Assembly (NCBI GenBank): GCA_021404565.1
Contig: JAAWWF010000031.1
Location: 1 to 64,000 of the forward strand
Source of the DNA: Roseivirga sp.
GTDB taxonomy: Bacteria; Bacteroidota; Bacteroidia; Cytophagales; Cyclobacteriaceae
Direction: 5' to 3'
DNA: 64,000 bases
The position numbers and the translations under genes are program-made. Of this stretch, positions 8,905 to 16,567 are shown piece after piece. How positions within the stretch are numbered: position 1 is the first letter of the stretch; the number at the start of each line of letters is the position of its first letter. The notes beneath the pieces are model-generated. The model was not told the origin of the DNA. It saw only the letters and a list, made by a program, of their open reading frames with translations, and made no database searches.

Positions 8905-9651
8905 CTTACGACTTACAGGAAACTCTTCGCCACTTGTGGTGCGACAAATAAGGTCCGTGCCATTGGCTGCCCGGTTAAGTTCGGCTATGAAATTCCGGTT
9001 GACGATGTAAGACCTTTGGATCCTCAGGAATTCGGGGTCCGGAATAAGCTCTTCCACTTCCTTCAACGTTTTTCTGAGCATACTTGTTTTTCCATCTACT
9101 AGACTAATGGTTACATAGTTTTGCTCTGCTTTGATATATACAATCTCCTCCTTGTCAAAGCAGCGCGTAATCTTACCCTCCTCAATAACCAACTTGCTTT
9201 TAAGTTTTGTACTCACCGGAGAGTTGGTCCTGAAACTTCTGATCAACAATATAATGGTGAGGTAATAGAGGATATTCAAATGAATCTGACCGGTCATATT
9301 AATGATGAGTCCTCTCCATATCTGATACAGACCGTCATTATGCACTAAGGATGAGCATAAGCTATAGATACTCGTGATCGCCATAAAAAAGCCAAGATGC
9401 TGATACCATTTGGCTTTGGTAGGTAGGTAGCTGATCAGCATCATAGCCCCGATCGCCCAGATATTATAAGTACTCAGATGCCATACAACCTGGGCAGTTT
9501 GATTATAGAAATAGTAGTCTGAAAACAGATGCCTGAGCTGAAGTAGTCCAAAGTGTAACAGGGCCAGGGTATTAAGCGCTGAAAAAATAAAGAGTATCTG
9601 CTTTCGCCTGGTAAGCGTATCGAGTGAGATGTGGAGGCTGTTAATTGTCAT
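8866..9651 (-). CDS. Membrane-anchored LytTR-type DNA-binding regulator
   Basis: 261 residues. The first 150 or so contain four hydrophobic helices. After a short linker, the last 100 residues form a LytTR domain: 'EIVYIKAEQNYV', then 'MLRKTLKEVEELI', 'FLRIQRSYIVNRNFI' and the 'FPVSRKKKDWL' end are all canonical. No receiver domain is present, so this is not a classical response regulator; the membrane part probably receives the signal directly. LytTR proteins bind imperfect direct repeats near promoters. It is divergent from the TolB-like gene, with 149 bp between the starts, so both could be controlled from that gap. The target is unknown. Confidence 0.85.
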   Translation of the reverse strand: MTINSLHISLDTLTRRKQILFIFSALNTLALLHFGLLQLRHLFSDYYFYNQTAQVVWHLSTYNIWAIGAMMLISYLPTKAKWYQHLGFFMAITSIYSLCSSLVHNDGLYQIWRGLIINMTGQIHLNILYYLTIILLIRSFRTNSPVSTKLKSKLVIEEGKITRCFDKEEIVYIKAEQNYVTISLVDGKTSMLRKTLKEVEELIPDPEFLRIQRSYIVNRNFIAELNRAANGTDLICRTTSGEEFPVSRKKKDWLRSKLALT

Positions 9652-9800
9652 GAAATAAAGTTAAACGACCGGATCTGATCGAGCCATTCAGGACTCAACC
9701 ATTCACCTCAAATTAACGACAATTGGTCACAAAAGGGTGTTGTGGCTCCTTCTTAATATTGGGGTTTGCGTTGTTTGACTGAGCCAAAAATTACTCAATC

Positions 9801-10691
9801 ATGCGAAATAAACTATTTTCATTGTGCCTGTCACTCCCCATAGTGATTTCCTTTTTTGTGACAACCCTACAGCAAAAACGTGATCCCAGAAAGACAGATA
9901 CGGGCCCTTCATGGGCTGACAGTCAAGCAACATCCATCGGTTTTTCTTCCAGGAGGAGCGGCCACTTTAACCTGTACAGCAAAGATTTGATCAGTGGAAA
10001 AATCGAGCAGATTACTTCAGATACTGTTGATCAGCATTATCCTGTATGGTCGCCCGATGGTAACTGGATCGCTTATCAAACCGTGGTAGACGGCAATCAG
10101 GAGATTTTCATCCGCAGCACTAAATCCGACCAGGAAACTAATATTTCGAACCACCCCGGTCGTGATGGAGATGATTATCCTGAATGGTCAAAAGACTCCA
10201 AATCTGTTTATTTCACCAGCAGGAGAAACGGCAATAGCGATATTTTCAGAAAGGTGATTGGCAAGACCGGCCTGGAACAAATTACCGATGATCCGGCAGA
10301 TGAGATGAACCCTCAACTATCTCCGGATGGTGAGCAAATTGCCTTTGCCCGGGGAGGACGCGGGCAATTCGATATTTATATCATGAAAACAGATGGCTCT
10401 CAGCTGCAACAAGTCACGAAATCAGAGCTACCGGAGATGTTTCCTACCTGGCACCCTGATGGAAATACCCTGATCTATCAGACACGGATGACCAGAAGTC
10501 AGGCCGATATTTTCAGGATTAACATTGACGGGAGCAACGAAGAAAACATTACCAACAGTGAAGGGGTTGAGTTCTATCCCAGAATTTCTCCCGATGGTAA
10601 AAAGATACTCTACGCTTCTCCTGATGACGGTGATATGGATGTCTATCTGCTTGAAATAGCGACAGGGGAAATTACCCAGCTCACAAATTAA
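9801..10691 (+). CDS. TolB-like PD40 beta-propeller protein, exported
   Basis: 296 residues with an N-terminal hydrophobic segment (signal peptide or anchor, about residues 4-24). The rest consists of about six repeats of the WD40-like PD40 type, shown by recurring 'YPVWSPDGNWIAYQ', 'YPEWSKDSKSVYF', 'NPQLSPDGEQIAF', 'FPTWHPDGNTLIY' and 'YPRISPDGKKILY' motifs. Such propellers act as binding platforms in the periplasm (as in TolB), and some are fused to peptidases; no enzyme domain is present here. The gene stands alone, divergent from the LytTR regulator. The fold is certain; its partner and function are unknown. Confidence 0.8.
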   Translation: MRNKLFSLCLSLPIVISFFVTTLQQKRDPRKTDTGPSWADSQATSIGFSSRRSGHFNLYSKDLISGKIEQITSDTVDQHYPVWSPDGNWIAYQTVVDGNQEIFIRSTKSDQETNISNHPGRDGDDYPEWSKDSKSVYFTSRRNGNSDIFRKVIGKTGLEQITDDPADEMNPQLSPDGEQIAFARGGRGQFDIYIMKTDGSQLQQVTKSELPEMFPTWHPDGNTLIYQTRMTRSQADIFRINIDGSNEENITNSEGVEFYPRISPDGKKILYASPDDGDMDVYLLEIATGEITQLTN

Positions 10692-10928
10692 AGAGACTAT
10701 CTGGGAGAAGCATCGATGGCTGGAGTGTAAAAGGGCTTTATCGAAAACAGGCTGCTATTCCTTTCTTGTTCGATAACGACCGTAATTCCCTCCCTTGGTG
10801 TTCAGTCCCGAACTAGGTGAGGCTACTCTTTTTGGCAAAAGCACCCTTTAGGAGCATTCAGGATAGTTTAAGCGATTTGGTATTTTTTTTGATAATCTCC
10901 ATGATAAATCACGACCTTAAGCATCTCA

Positions 10929-13292
10929 ATGCTCAAAAATTATCTCAAAATTGCCTTCCGGAACCTGGTAAAAAGAAAGGTAACCACCTTTGTAAACCTC
11001 TCTGGCCTTACGATTGGTATTACACTCACTGTGTTGCTGATTTTGTATGCGCAATACGAGCTTGACTACGATAGCTTTCATCATGACCCTGACTATACCG
11101 TAAGGTTACTCAGAACAGAGGACCTGGGAGATAACGATCAACTATTGGCCAAAACCAGTCCCAGGATTATGCGTTCCCTCACCGAGGAGTTTCCGGAGGT
11201 TGAGAGTGCTACTTTGCTCTTCAAGCACTGGAATGTACCTCTGCTGAGCCAGGATGACATCGGGTTTTATGAGAAAGAGTTCCTTTTCGCTGATTCATCT
11301 TTCTTCGATGTGTTTGGCTATGAACTGATGCGTGGAGATCCTGAAATTGCACTAAAAGAACCCTATTCTCTTGTAATCAGTGAGGAAATGGCCGTTAAGT
11401 ATTTCGGTTCTGAAAACCCCATCGGTCAGACTTTACGCTATGAACTATTGCACGATCTGGTGATCACTGGGGTAGTGAGAAAGGAAAGCACTGTTGGCTC
11501 GCACTTTGACTTTGACTTTCTGGCATCGATGCCCACACTGAGGCAGGTCATGTCTTACGATATACTCACCGGTGGCTATAACGGCTTTTACAATTATATC
11601 CACTTCAGGCCGGGTACGGACATTGAAGCCTTTAACGACCGGTACCAAACCTGGCTGGAGGCGAGATTTCCGGAAGAGGATATTCAGCTACAACCCCTCT
11701 TGGATATACATCTGCACTCTGAAGCCATTGCTGAGATTGAGCATCAGAGTGACATCATGTTTGTAAGGGTGGTGATTATCATTGCCATTGTAGTGATTAT
11801 TCTGGCCACCATCAATTATATCAACTCTGCCGTGTCTTCCTCCATTGAGCGGTTGAAGGAAATGGGGGTGAGGATGGTGTCAGGCGCTTTTGGCCCTCAG
11901 ATATTTTTGCAATTTATTCTGGAGGCCTTCCTGACCATTTCCATTGCGATAGTTGCTTCGTTATTCGGGCTGTACTTTCTGATGACACCCTTCAATGAAC
12001 TGCTGAATACCAATCTGATTCTGGACCCGATAGGTCAATGGCAAATCTGGCTGATGATTTCAGGCTTGATTTTTATCACTGCTACTATTTCCGGCATGGC
12101 TCCGGCCATTGTGATTCTCAGAATGGAGCTGACCGATGTATTGCTGAATGTAGTGACCATCGGCCGTATTGGTTACCTGAGAAAGGGCCTGATGATTTTT
12201 CAGTTTGTGGTTTCGGTGGTGCTCATCGTAGGAGCAGTGACTATCAACCGGCAGGCCGCTTTTGTCAAATCCAAAGATTTAGGCTTTGATCAGCAAGGCG
12301 TAATGGTGGTACCAATAAGAGATCGCGGCATCAATTCCAACTACGAGAATTTTAAAGATAAGGTACTATCTGTGGCAGGAGTTACAGCCGTTTCACGATC
12401 CAGGGCCATACCCGGTAAGCCCTTTGAAACAGAGTACTATAAACCTGAGAGTACCAGCTTGGATTCCATTCTTATGAATGTGAATCATACAGGTGAAGAC
12501 TATGTGGAAAGTCTTGGGATTCAGCTTTTGACAGGTATAGAATTTGAATTTCTGAAGAGTACAGAAACACTGCCGGTTATTGTCAACGAAACGGTAGTAG
12601 TAGCCTTTGAATTTGGCGACCCTGTTGAGGCCCTGGGCCGGGCCATGTACCATGATGGAGAAAAATACACCATTGTGGGAGTGGTAAAAGATTTTAACTA
12701 TGAGACACTTCACAAGCGAATTCAACCACTCGTAATCCATCCGGGAGAAGACCTGGAAGACTATATGTTGGTAAGGTATGTGGGCGCCAATGATGAAGGA
12801 GTAGGGGAGGGGATCTCAGATCTATGGTACGAGACAGCCTATGAACAGCCTTTTACACAGTCGTTGCTCACCAAAGACCTTGGAGAGCTCTATCGTTCTG
12901 AGAAAATCTGGGGAGATATTGGCAATCTGTCTATGCTGGTTTCGGTGATCATAGGGGCGCTTGGGGTTTTCGGACTCGTTTCGTTGGTGGTTCAGAAGCG
13001 CTTTAAGGAAATGGGTATCCGCAAGATTTTCGGAGCCTCTCACACCAATATCATTGGCATTGTCTACAGTGAGTTCTTTGTCATTTTATTCGTTACGCTG
13101 ATCATCAGTGTGCCCAGTGGGTATTTCCTTTCTCAGCTTTGGTTGCAGGATTTTGCCTATCGTATCAAGGTACCCCTCGATGCCTTCGTTATTGCCATGT
13201 CGCTGCTGGCCTCGGTGACCTGCCTGGCGGTGCTGTTCCATACCTTGAAAGCACTGGCTAAGAATCCCTTGAAAGCGCTGCGAGATGTTTGA
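10929..13292 (+). CDS. MacB/FtsX-type ABC transporter permease
   Basis: 787 residues. The N-terminus (MLKNYLKIAFRNLVKRK) is the standard start of the Bacteroidetes MacB-PCD/FtsX permeases. There is one transmembrane helix near residues 20-40, a periplasmic MacB-PCD domain, three helices around 280-400, a second helix near 420 followed by a second periplasmic domain, and three C-terminal helices (FtsX domain with 'KEMGIRKIFGAS'). This is the duplicated eight-helix layout. Such proteins couple to a separate ATPase for mechanotransmission, drug or lipoprotein export; no ATPase gene is adjacent. The gene has 237 bp of non-coding DNA upstream and faces hpd tail to tail. Confidence 0.85.
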   Translation: MLKNYLKIAFRNLVKRKVTTFVNLSGLTIGITLTVLLILYAQYELDYDSFHHDPDYTVRLLRTEDLGDNDQLLAKTSPRIMRSLTEEFPEVESATLLFKHWNVPLLSQDDIGFYEKEFLFADSSFFDVFGYELMRGDPEIALKEPYSLVISEEMAVKYFGSENPIGQTLRYELLHDLVITGVVRKESTVGSHFDFDFLASMPTLRQVMSYDILTGGYNGFYNYIHFRPGTDIEAFNDRYQTWLEARFPEEDIQLQPLLDIHLHSEAIAEIEHQSDIMFVRVVIIIAIVVIILATINYINSAVSSSIERLKEMGVRMVSGAFGPQIFLQFILEAFLTISIAIVASLFGLYFLMTPFNELLNTNLILDPIGQWQIWLMISGLIFITATISGMAPAIVILRMELTDVLLNVVTIGRIGYLRKGLMIFQFVVSVVLIVGAVTINRQAAFVKSKDLGFDQQGVMVVPIRDRGINSNYENFKDKVLSVAGVTAVSRSRAIPGKPFETEYYKPESTSLDSILMNVNHTGEDYVESLGIQLLTGIEFEFLKSTETLPVIVNETVVVAFEFGDPVEALGRAMYHDGEKYTIVGVVKDFNYETLHKRIQPLVIHPGEDLEDYMLVRYVGANDEGVGEGISDLWYETAYEQPFTQSLLTKDLGELYRSEKIWGDIGNLSMLVSVIIGALGVFGLVSLVVQKRFKEMGIRKIFGASHTNIIGIVYSEFFVILFVTLIISVPSGYFLSQLWLQDFAYRIKVPLDAFVIAMSLLASVTCLAVLFHTLKALAKNPLKALRDV

Positions 13293-13296
13293 TGAC

Positions 13297-13331
13297 AAAA
13301 AAATACCCTCGCCATTTCCACAGCAAGGGTA
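13297..13331 (-). terminator. Rho-independent terminator of hpd (minus strand)
   Basis: The arms at 13304-13312 and 13323-13331 pair at 8 of 9 positions (TACCCT...AGGGTA core). Reading the minus strand, the hairpin is followed by seven T (13297-13303). It lies 33 bp beyond the hpd stop. Confidence 0.75.
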
Positions 13332-13363
13332 ATCAATTTAACCTTTGGACTCTTATTTCTTCT

Positions 13364-14503
13364 TCAGAGTGTTCCCCTCAGATCCTGCTCTCTTTCAATG
13401 GCCTCAAAAAGCGCTTTGAAGTTGCCTTTTCCGAAAGAGGTAGCTCCTTTGCGTTGAATAATTTCGAAAAACATGGTAGGACGTGGATTGACCGTTTTGG
13501 TAAAAATCTGGAGCAAATAGCCCTCATCATCACGATCTACAAGAATACCTAATTCCTTGAGAGGAGCCAGGTCCTCATCTATCTCGCCCACTCTGTCAAG
13601 TAAAGAGGCGTAGTAGGTATCCGGAATGTTCAGAAACTCTACACCCCGATCTCTCAGGTTGGTAACTGTTTCGATAATATTGTCAGTGGCCATGGCTACA
13701 TGCTGAACCCCGGCGCCCTCATAGAAATCGAGATATTCGTCTACCTGTGATTTTTTAAGGCCTTCTGCCGGCTCGTTAATCGGGAATTTAATCCGACCAT
13801 TGCCATTGCTCATTACTTTGCTCATCAGAGCAGTGTACTCAGTGGAAATATCCTTGTCGTCAAAAGACAGAATCTGTTTAAAGCCTAATACGTCCTCGTA
13901 GAATTTCACCCACTTGTTCATATCTCCGAGCTCTACATTCCCCACCATATGGTCTACATATTTCAGTCCTGTAGTAGGGGCTTCAAAACGAGGCTCCCAT
14001 TTAGAATAGCCTGGCAAAAAGACCCCGCTATAGTCCTTGCGCTCTACAAATATGTGAACCACTTCACCATAAGTGTATATGCCTGAGCGCACCACCTGGC
14101 CGTCTTCATCACTTTCGGTCGTAGGCTCCATATAGGATCTGGCACCACGCTTTACCGCCTCCTCATAGGCATAGGTAGCGTCATCAACCCAAAGAGCATT
14201 CACTTTTACACCATCACCATGCTTGTCTATATGTTTGCCTATCTCAGTGTTACTATTGAGAGGAGAGGTGAAAATCAGTCGGATTTTATCCTGTATTACC
14301 ACATAAGACTCCCTGTCTTTTATACCGGTTTCCAGTCCGGCATGTGCCAGGCTTTGAAAACCGAAAGCTGCCTTATAGTAGTAAGCGGCCTGTTTAGCAT
14401 TGCTTACATAGAGTTCTATGTAGTCGGTGCCATTGATGGGCATAATGTCATTATCGACACTTTCTACTCCCGGAGTATCAGAAACCATGTAGTTCATTGT
14501 CAT
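13364..14503 (-). CDS. hpd: 4-hydroxyphenylpyruvate dioxygenase
   Basis: 379 residues, the normal length. It converts 4-hydroxyphenylpyruvate to homogentisate with O2, the second step of tyrosine degradation (and the entry to tocopherol/pyomelanin-type products). Two vicinal-oxygen-chelate domains are visible. The iron ligands of the family are His185 (VDHMVGN), His268 (GVQHVAM) and Glu347 (FFEIIQR), and the C-terminal 'NFKALFEAIEREQ' helix closes the active site. Neither homogentisate dioxygenase nor fumarylacetoacetase is nearby, so the rest of the pathway is elsewhere. The upstream gene is a MarR regulator, and a palindromic operator overlaps a good promoter just before the start, so phenolic-ligand control by that MarR is likely. 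Confidence 0.95.
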   Translation of the reverse strand: MTMNYMVSDTPGVESVDNDIMPINGTDYIELYVSNAKQAAYYYKAAFGFQSLAHAGLETGIKDRESYVVIQDKIRLIFTSPLNSNTEIGKHIDKHGDGVKVNALWVDDATYAYEEAVKRGARSYMEPTTESDEDGQVVRSGIYTYGEVVHIFVERKDYSGVFLPGYSKWEPRFEAPTTGLKYVDHMVGNVELGDMNKWVKFYEDVLGFKQILSFDDKDISTEYTALMSKVMSNGNGRIKFPINEPAEGLKKSQVDEYLDFYEGAGVQHVAMATDNIIETVTNLRDRGVEFLNIPDTYYASLLDRVGEIDEDLAPLKELGILVDRDDEGYLLQIFTKTVNPRPTMFFEIIQRKGATSFGKGNFKALFEAIEREQDLRGTL

Positions 14504-14523
14504 GCTTTTAGATAAGAAAACTT

Positions 14524-14539
14524 ATTTGTCATGACAAAT
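14524..14539 (-). promoter_or_regulatory. Perfect 16-bp palindrome, likely MarR operator
   Basis: ATTTGTCATGACAAAT is an exact inverted repeat with no spacer, of the size and symmetry of MarR-family operators. It lies 20 bp before the hpd start and overlaps four bases of its -7 box, where binding would block transcription. The neighbouring marR gene makes that protein the obvious ligand. Confidence 0.75.
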
Positions 14540-14565
14540 GTATTGATTTTGCGCGTCAAATTCAA
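14535..14565 (-). promoter_or_regulatory. Bacteroidetes-type promoter of hpd
   Basis: On the minus strand a TTG (14565-14563) is followed by exactly 20 bp and then TACATTTG (14542-14535). This matches the -33 TTG / -7 TAnnTTTG promoter known for Bacteroidetes primary sigma factor. The predicted start site is about 25 nt before the hpd ATG and lies within or next to the palindrome. Confidence 0.7.
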
Positions 14566-14600
14566 CCAGGGAGGGCCGCTATGCTACAAGTCACTCTGGC

Positions 14601-15044
14601 TTATTGGTAGGAGTCGAAGTTATCAAAGACCTGATTCATGATGCGCTGAAAATTCTCATAGTCATCTTCCGTAAGATTTTGCCAGGAGTGTTTTCTGAGC
14701 TTATCAATCTCGCCCTGACAGGTGTCTACCGTCTTGCTGCCTTTTCCCGTCAGCTTGATGGTAGTTTTTCGCTTGTCTTTCTGCTCTGATCTGCGGGTGA
14801 CCAGTTCCTTCTTTTCCAGTTTGTCTATAATGCGTGATATGGTAGCAGCATCCTTGAAACTCAGCGCACTGATTTCTTTCTGGGTGAGCTCCCCCTTACT
14901 ATTGAGCGTGTCTAGCAGTACCCATTGATCAGGTGTAACATCTATCTGTAGTTTATTGAAAACCTTGATAAAACTAAGCTTCGTGATACGGAAGGTACGC
15001 TCCAGCAAAAAGCCGAATTTTTTTGGGTCGCTTGATTCTGACAT
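14601..15044 (-). CDS. MarR family transcriptional regulator
   Basis: 147 residues, the standard MarR size. A winged helix-turn-helix is visible in the middle (LTQKEISALSFKDAATISRII as recognition part, then the wing with 'RRSEQKDKRKTTIKLT'), flanked by N- and C-terminal dimerisation helices. MarR proteins are dimeric repressors that release DNA on binding small, often phenolic, ligands. It lies 97 bp upstream of hpd on the same strand. With the palindrome in the gap, a role as the hpd repressor responding to a tyrosine catabolite is a strong inference. A second short inverted repeat (15061-15074) before its own gene may allow autoregulation. Confidence 0.85.
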   Translation of the reverse strand: MSESSDPKKFGFLLERTFRITKLSFIKVFNKLQIDVTPDQWVLLDTLNSKGELTQKEISALSFKDAATISRIIDKLEKKELVTRRSEQKDKRKTTIKLTGKGSKTVDTCQGEIDKLRKHSWQNLTEDDYENFQRIMNQVFDNFDSYQ

Positions 15045-15496
15045 CTATGTTTGGTTAGTGTAAACCTGGGTTTATATATTCTTAGTAGGTCCAGAATTTC
15101 ATAAATTTTGAATAGTCAAGGCACCTTTGTGCTGGTATAGCCTGCTATATCAAATAAAGATAATGCAGGATATTGGAATTTATGGAGTGGCTTTTAAATG
15201 AAGCCGCCTCTAAACAGCCATTTTACTCTCTAAAAAGCACTTGCTTTAGCCAAACTATGGCTACTTGCCATTTAGTCAAAACTAAAGTTCATGGGCGGTC
15301 TGAATACTAAATAATTACTAAACTCGGGTTGTTAATACCAAAATAAGCGATTGTTTCGAGTTTTCCTCGTCTCAAAAAAAAGACCGGAATCACTTCCGGT
15401 CCTTCTTGTTTGTACATCTCCGATTATATCACAGATTTTTTGTGGAGATTTTTGATATACTCCCCGGAGCGTCCCCCGAAGAGTAATGTTTTATGG
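15045..15496. other. 452-bp gene-free stretch between marR and the M57 protease gene
   Basis: It holds a TAAACC-TG-GGTTTA inverted repeat at 15061-15074, 17 bp before the marR start, and the protease terminator at 15374-15401. The remaining 270 bp or so is AT-rich, with stops in all frames; no convincing gene, RNA or mobile-element remnant was seen. Confidence 0.6.
15374..15401 (-). terminator. Rho-independent terminator of the M57 protease gene
   Basis: GACCGGAA (15382-15389), a TCAC loop and TTCCGGTC (15394-15401) form a perfect 8-bp stem. On the minus strand it is followed by eight T (15374-15381). It lies about 95 bp past the protease stop. Confidence 0.8.
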
Positions 15497-16357
15497 TCAG
15501 TATAGGAACTCCAGTGCCACGACATCAAAGCTCCCGAACTCACCATCTTCATTGGCGCTGAAACATGAGAGCATTACAGAATTGGCATCAAAGCCGGTGG
15601 GTGTACCGGGAATGTGTACAGCACCCACACCACCAGAACCTTCGTTGCCGCCAGTACCGCAAGAAAGAGATCTGTTGAAGTAATCAGTATGTCTCAAACC
15701 AACAGCGTGACCTATTTCATGGGTGATTACATGCTCAGTAGTATTAGTGCCAAAATTGCTGGTACCAGACTGAATTTGTACAAACTGATAAGGGTCACCA
15801 CCACTAGGGAAACCGGCAGATCCTCCACCGCCACCACCAACGCGGTAGACCACGATGTCATAAGACGGCCAGTTAGTACCGTAGGTGAGTGTAAAGGTAA
15901 GACCTGTATTCAGTGCATTGTAGTTGTTAATGGCCCATTGCAGAGCCGTTTGCATGGTGTTATCCAATCCGTTGAAATTGTTACCCGTATAGCCTATTAC
16001 GCTGATAGTCCGTGGGCTGCTTACGAGGTTGTTGGTTCGATACTGTTCGCCTACAGCACCAGTGTGCTTAATAGAGCTTTTGAGCATCGCCTCCAGATTT
16101 TCAGGAGTAATGATGATGTCATCCTCCAGAATATAGTTTCCGCCTTCACTTGCAGGATCCAGCAGGTCTGTGTCATCTGTCATGCGAATGTCACTCACAT
16201 CAAAACCCAGCTCTTCAAATTTTGCCTTGGTTTCAGAACTGATTTCCTGTGGTTCTTCCGGTATAGTTTCTACCCCTTGTTCCTGGCAGGAAACGAAAAT
16301 ACCTAATGATAGAATGAAGGCAAACGCCCCCAAAGAAATAATTTTGAATTTTCTCAT
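15497..16357 (-). CDS. M57-type (dual-action HEIGH) metalloprotease lipoprotein
   Basis: The best start is the ATG at 16357, which begins a lipoprotein signal (MRKFKII..., hydrophobic core, Cys in FVSCQ); an in-frame ATG 57 bp further up would spoil it. The product is 286 residues. The zinc motif HEIGHAVGLRH near the C-terminus fits the metzincin pattern HExxHxxGxxH, and the downstream 'NSVMLSC' is a plausible Met-turn. This matches the 'dual-action HEIGH metallo-peptidase' group. It is probably exported to the outer membrane or surface. It is divergent from the S8 protease gene, so two secreted proteases share a 210-bp regulatory gap. The substrate is unknown. Confidence 0.85.
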   Translation of the reverse strand: MRKFKIISLGAFAFILSLGIFVSCQEQGVETIPEEPQEISSETKAKFEELGFDVSDIRMTDDTDLLDPASEGGNYILEDDIIITPENLEAMLKSSIKHTGAVGEQYRTNNLVSSPRTISVIGYTGNNFNGLDNTMQTALQWAINNYNALNTGLTFTLTYGTNWPSYDIVVYRVGGGGGGSAGFPSGGDPYQFVQIQSGTSNFGTNTTEHVITHEIGHAVGLRHTDYFNRSLSCGTGGNEGSGGVGAVHIPGTPTGFDANSVMLSCFSANEDGEFGSFDVVALEFLY

Positions 16358-16466
16358 ATTGTTGAGGTTTATAATAAGGTTGATAAAAATTTGACAATGT
16401 GATATAATCAACACTGAATGTTACTGTATTTATTTTTTAATGCAAAACAGGGGCTTTACATAGTGC

Positions 16467-16492
16467 ATTATTTGCTGCGTAATGCAAATAAT
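16467..16492. promoter_or_regulatory. Inverted repeat between the two divergent protease genes
   Basis: ATTATTTGC (16467-16475) and GCAAATAAT (16484-16492) form perfect 9-bp arms with an 8-bp spacer; an alternative overlapping pairing (TGCATTA/TAATGCA) is possible. Its position, 110 bp from the M57 start and 76 bp before the S8 start, suits an operator shared by both genes. No binding protein can be named. Confidence 0.4.
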
Positions 16493-16567
16493 TGAGGATT
16501 AGTGAGGTGGTAAAAATATTACTTTTACAAGTTTCGCGTATTTGAAAGAATTGTCTATTATTGAGAA

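Noticed and set aside
10692-10928. Gap before the permease gene checked for small genes or RNAs
   Set aside because: No start with a plausible product, no stable hairpin with T-run and no tRNA-like fold was evident; left unannotated.
15614-16306. 230-codon plus-strand frame opposite the M57 protease gene
   Set aside because: The protease has a lipoprotein signal, a complete metzincin motif and its own terminator; the opposite frame has no recognisable domain.
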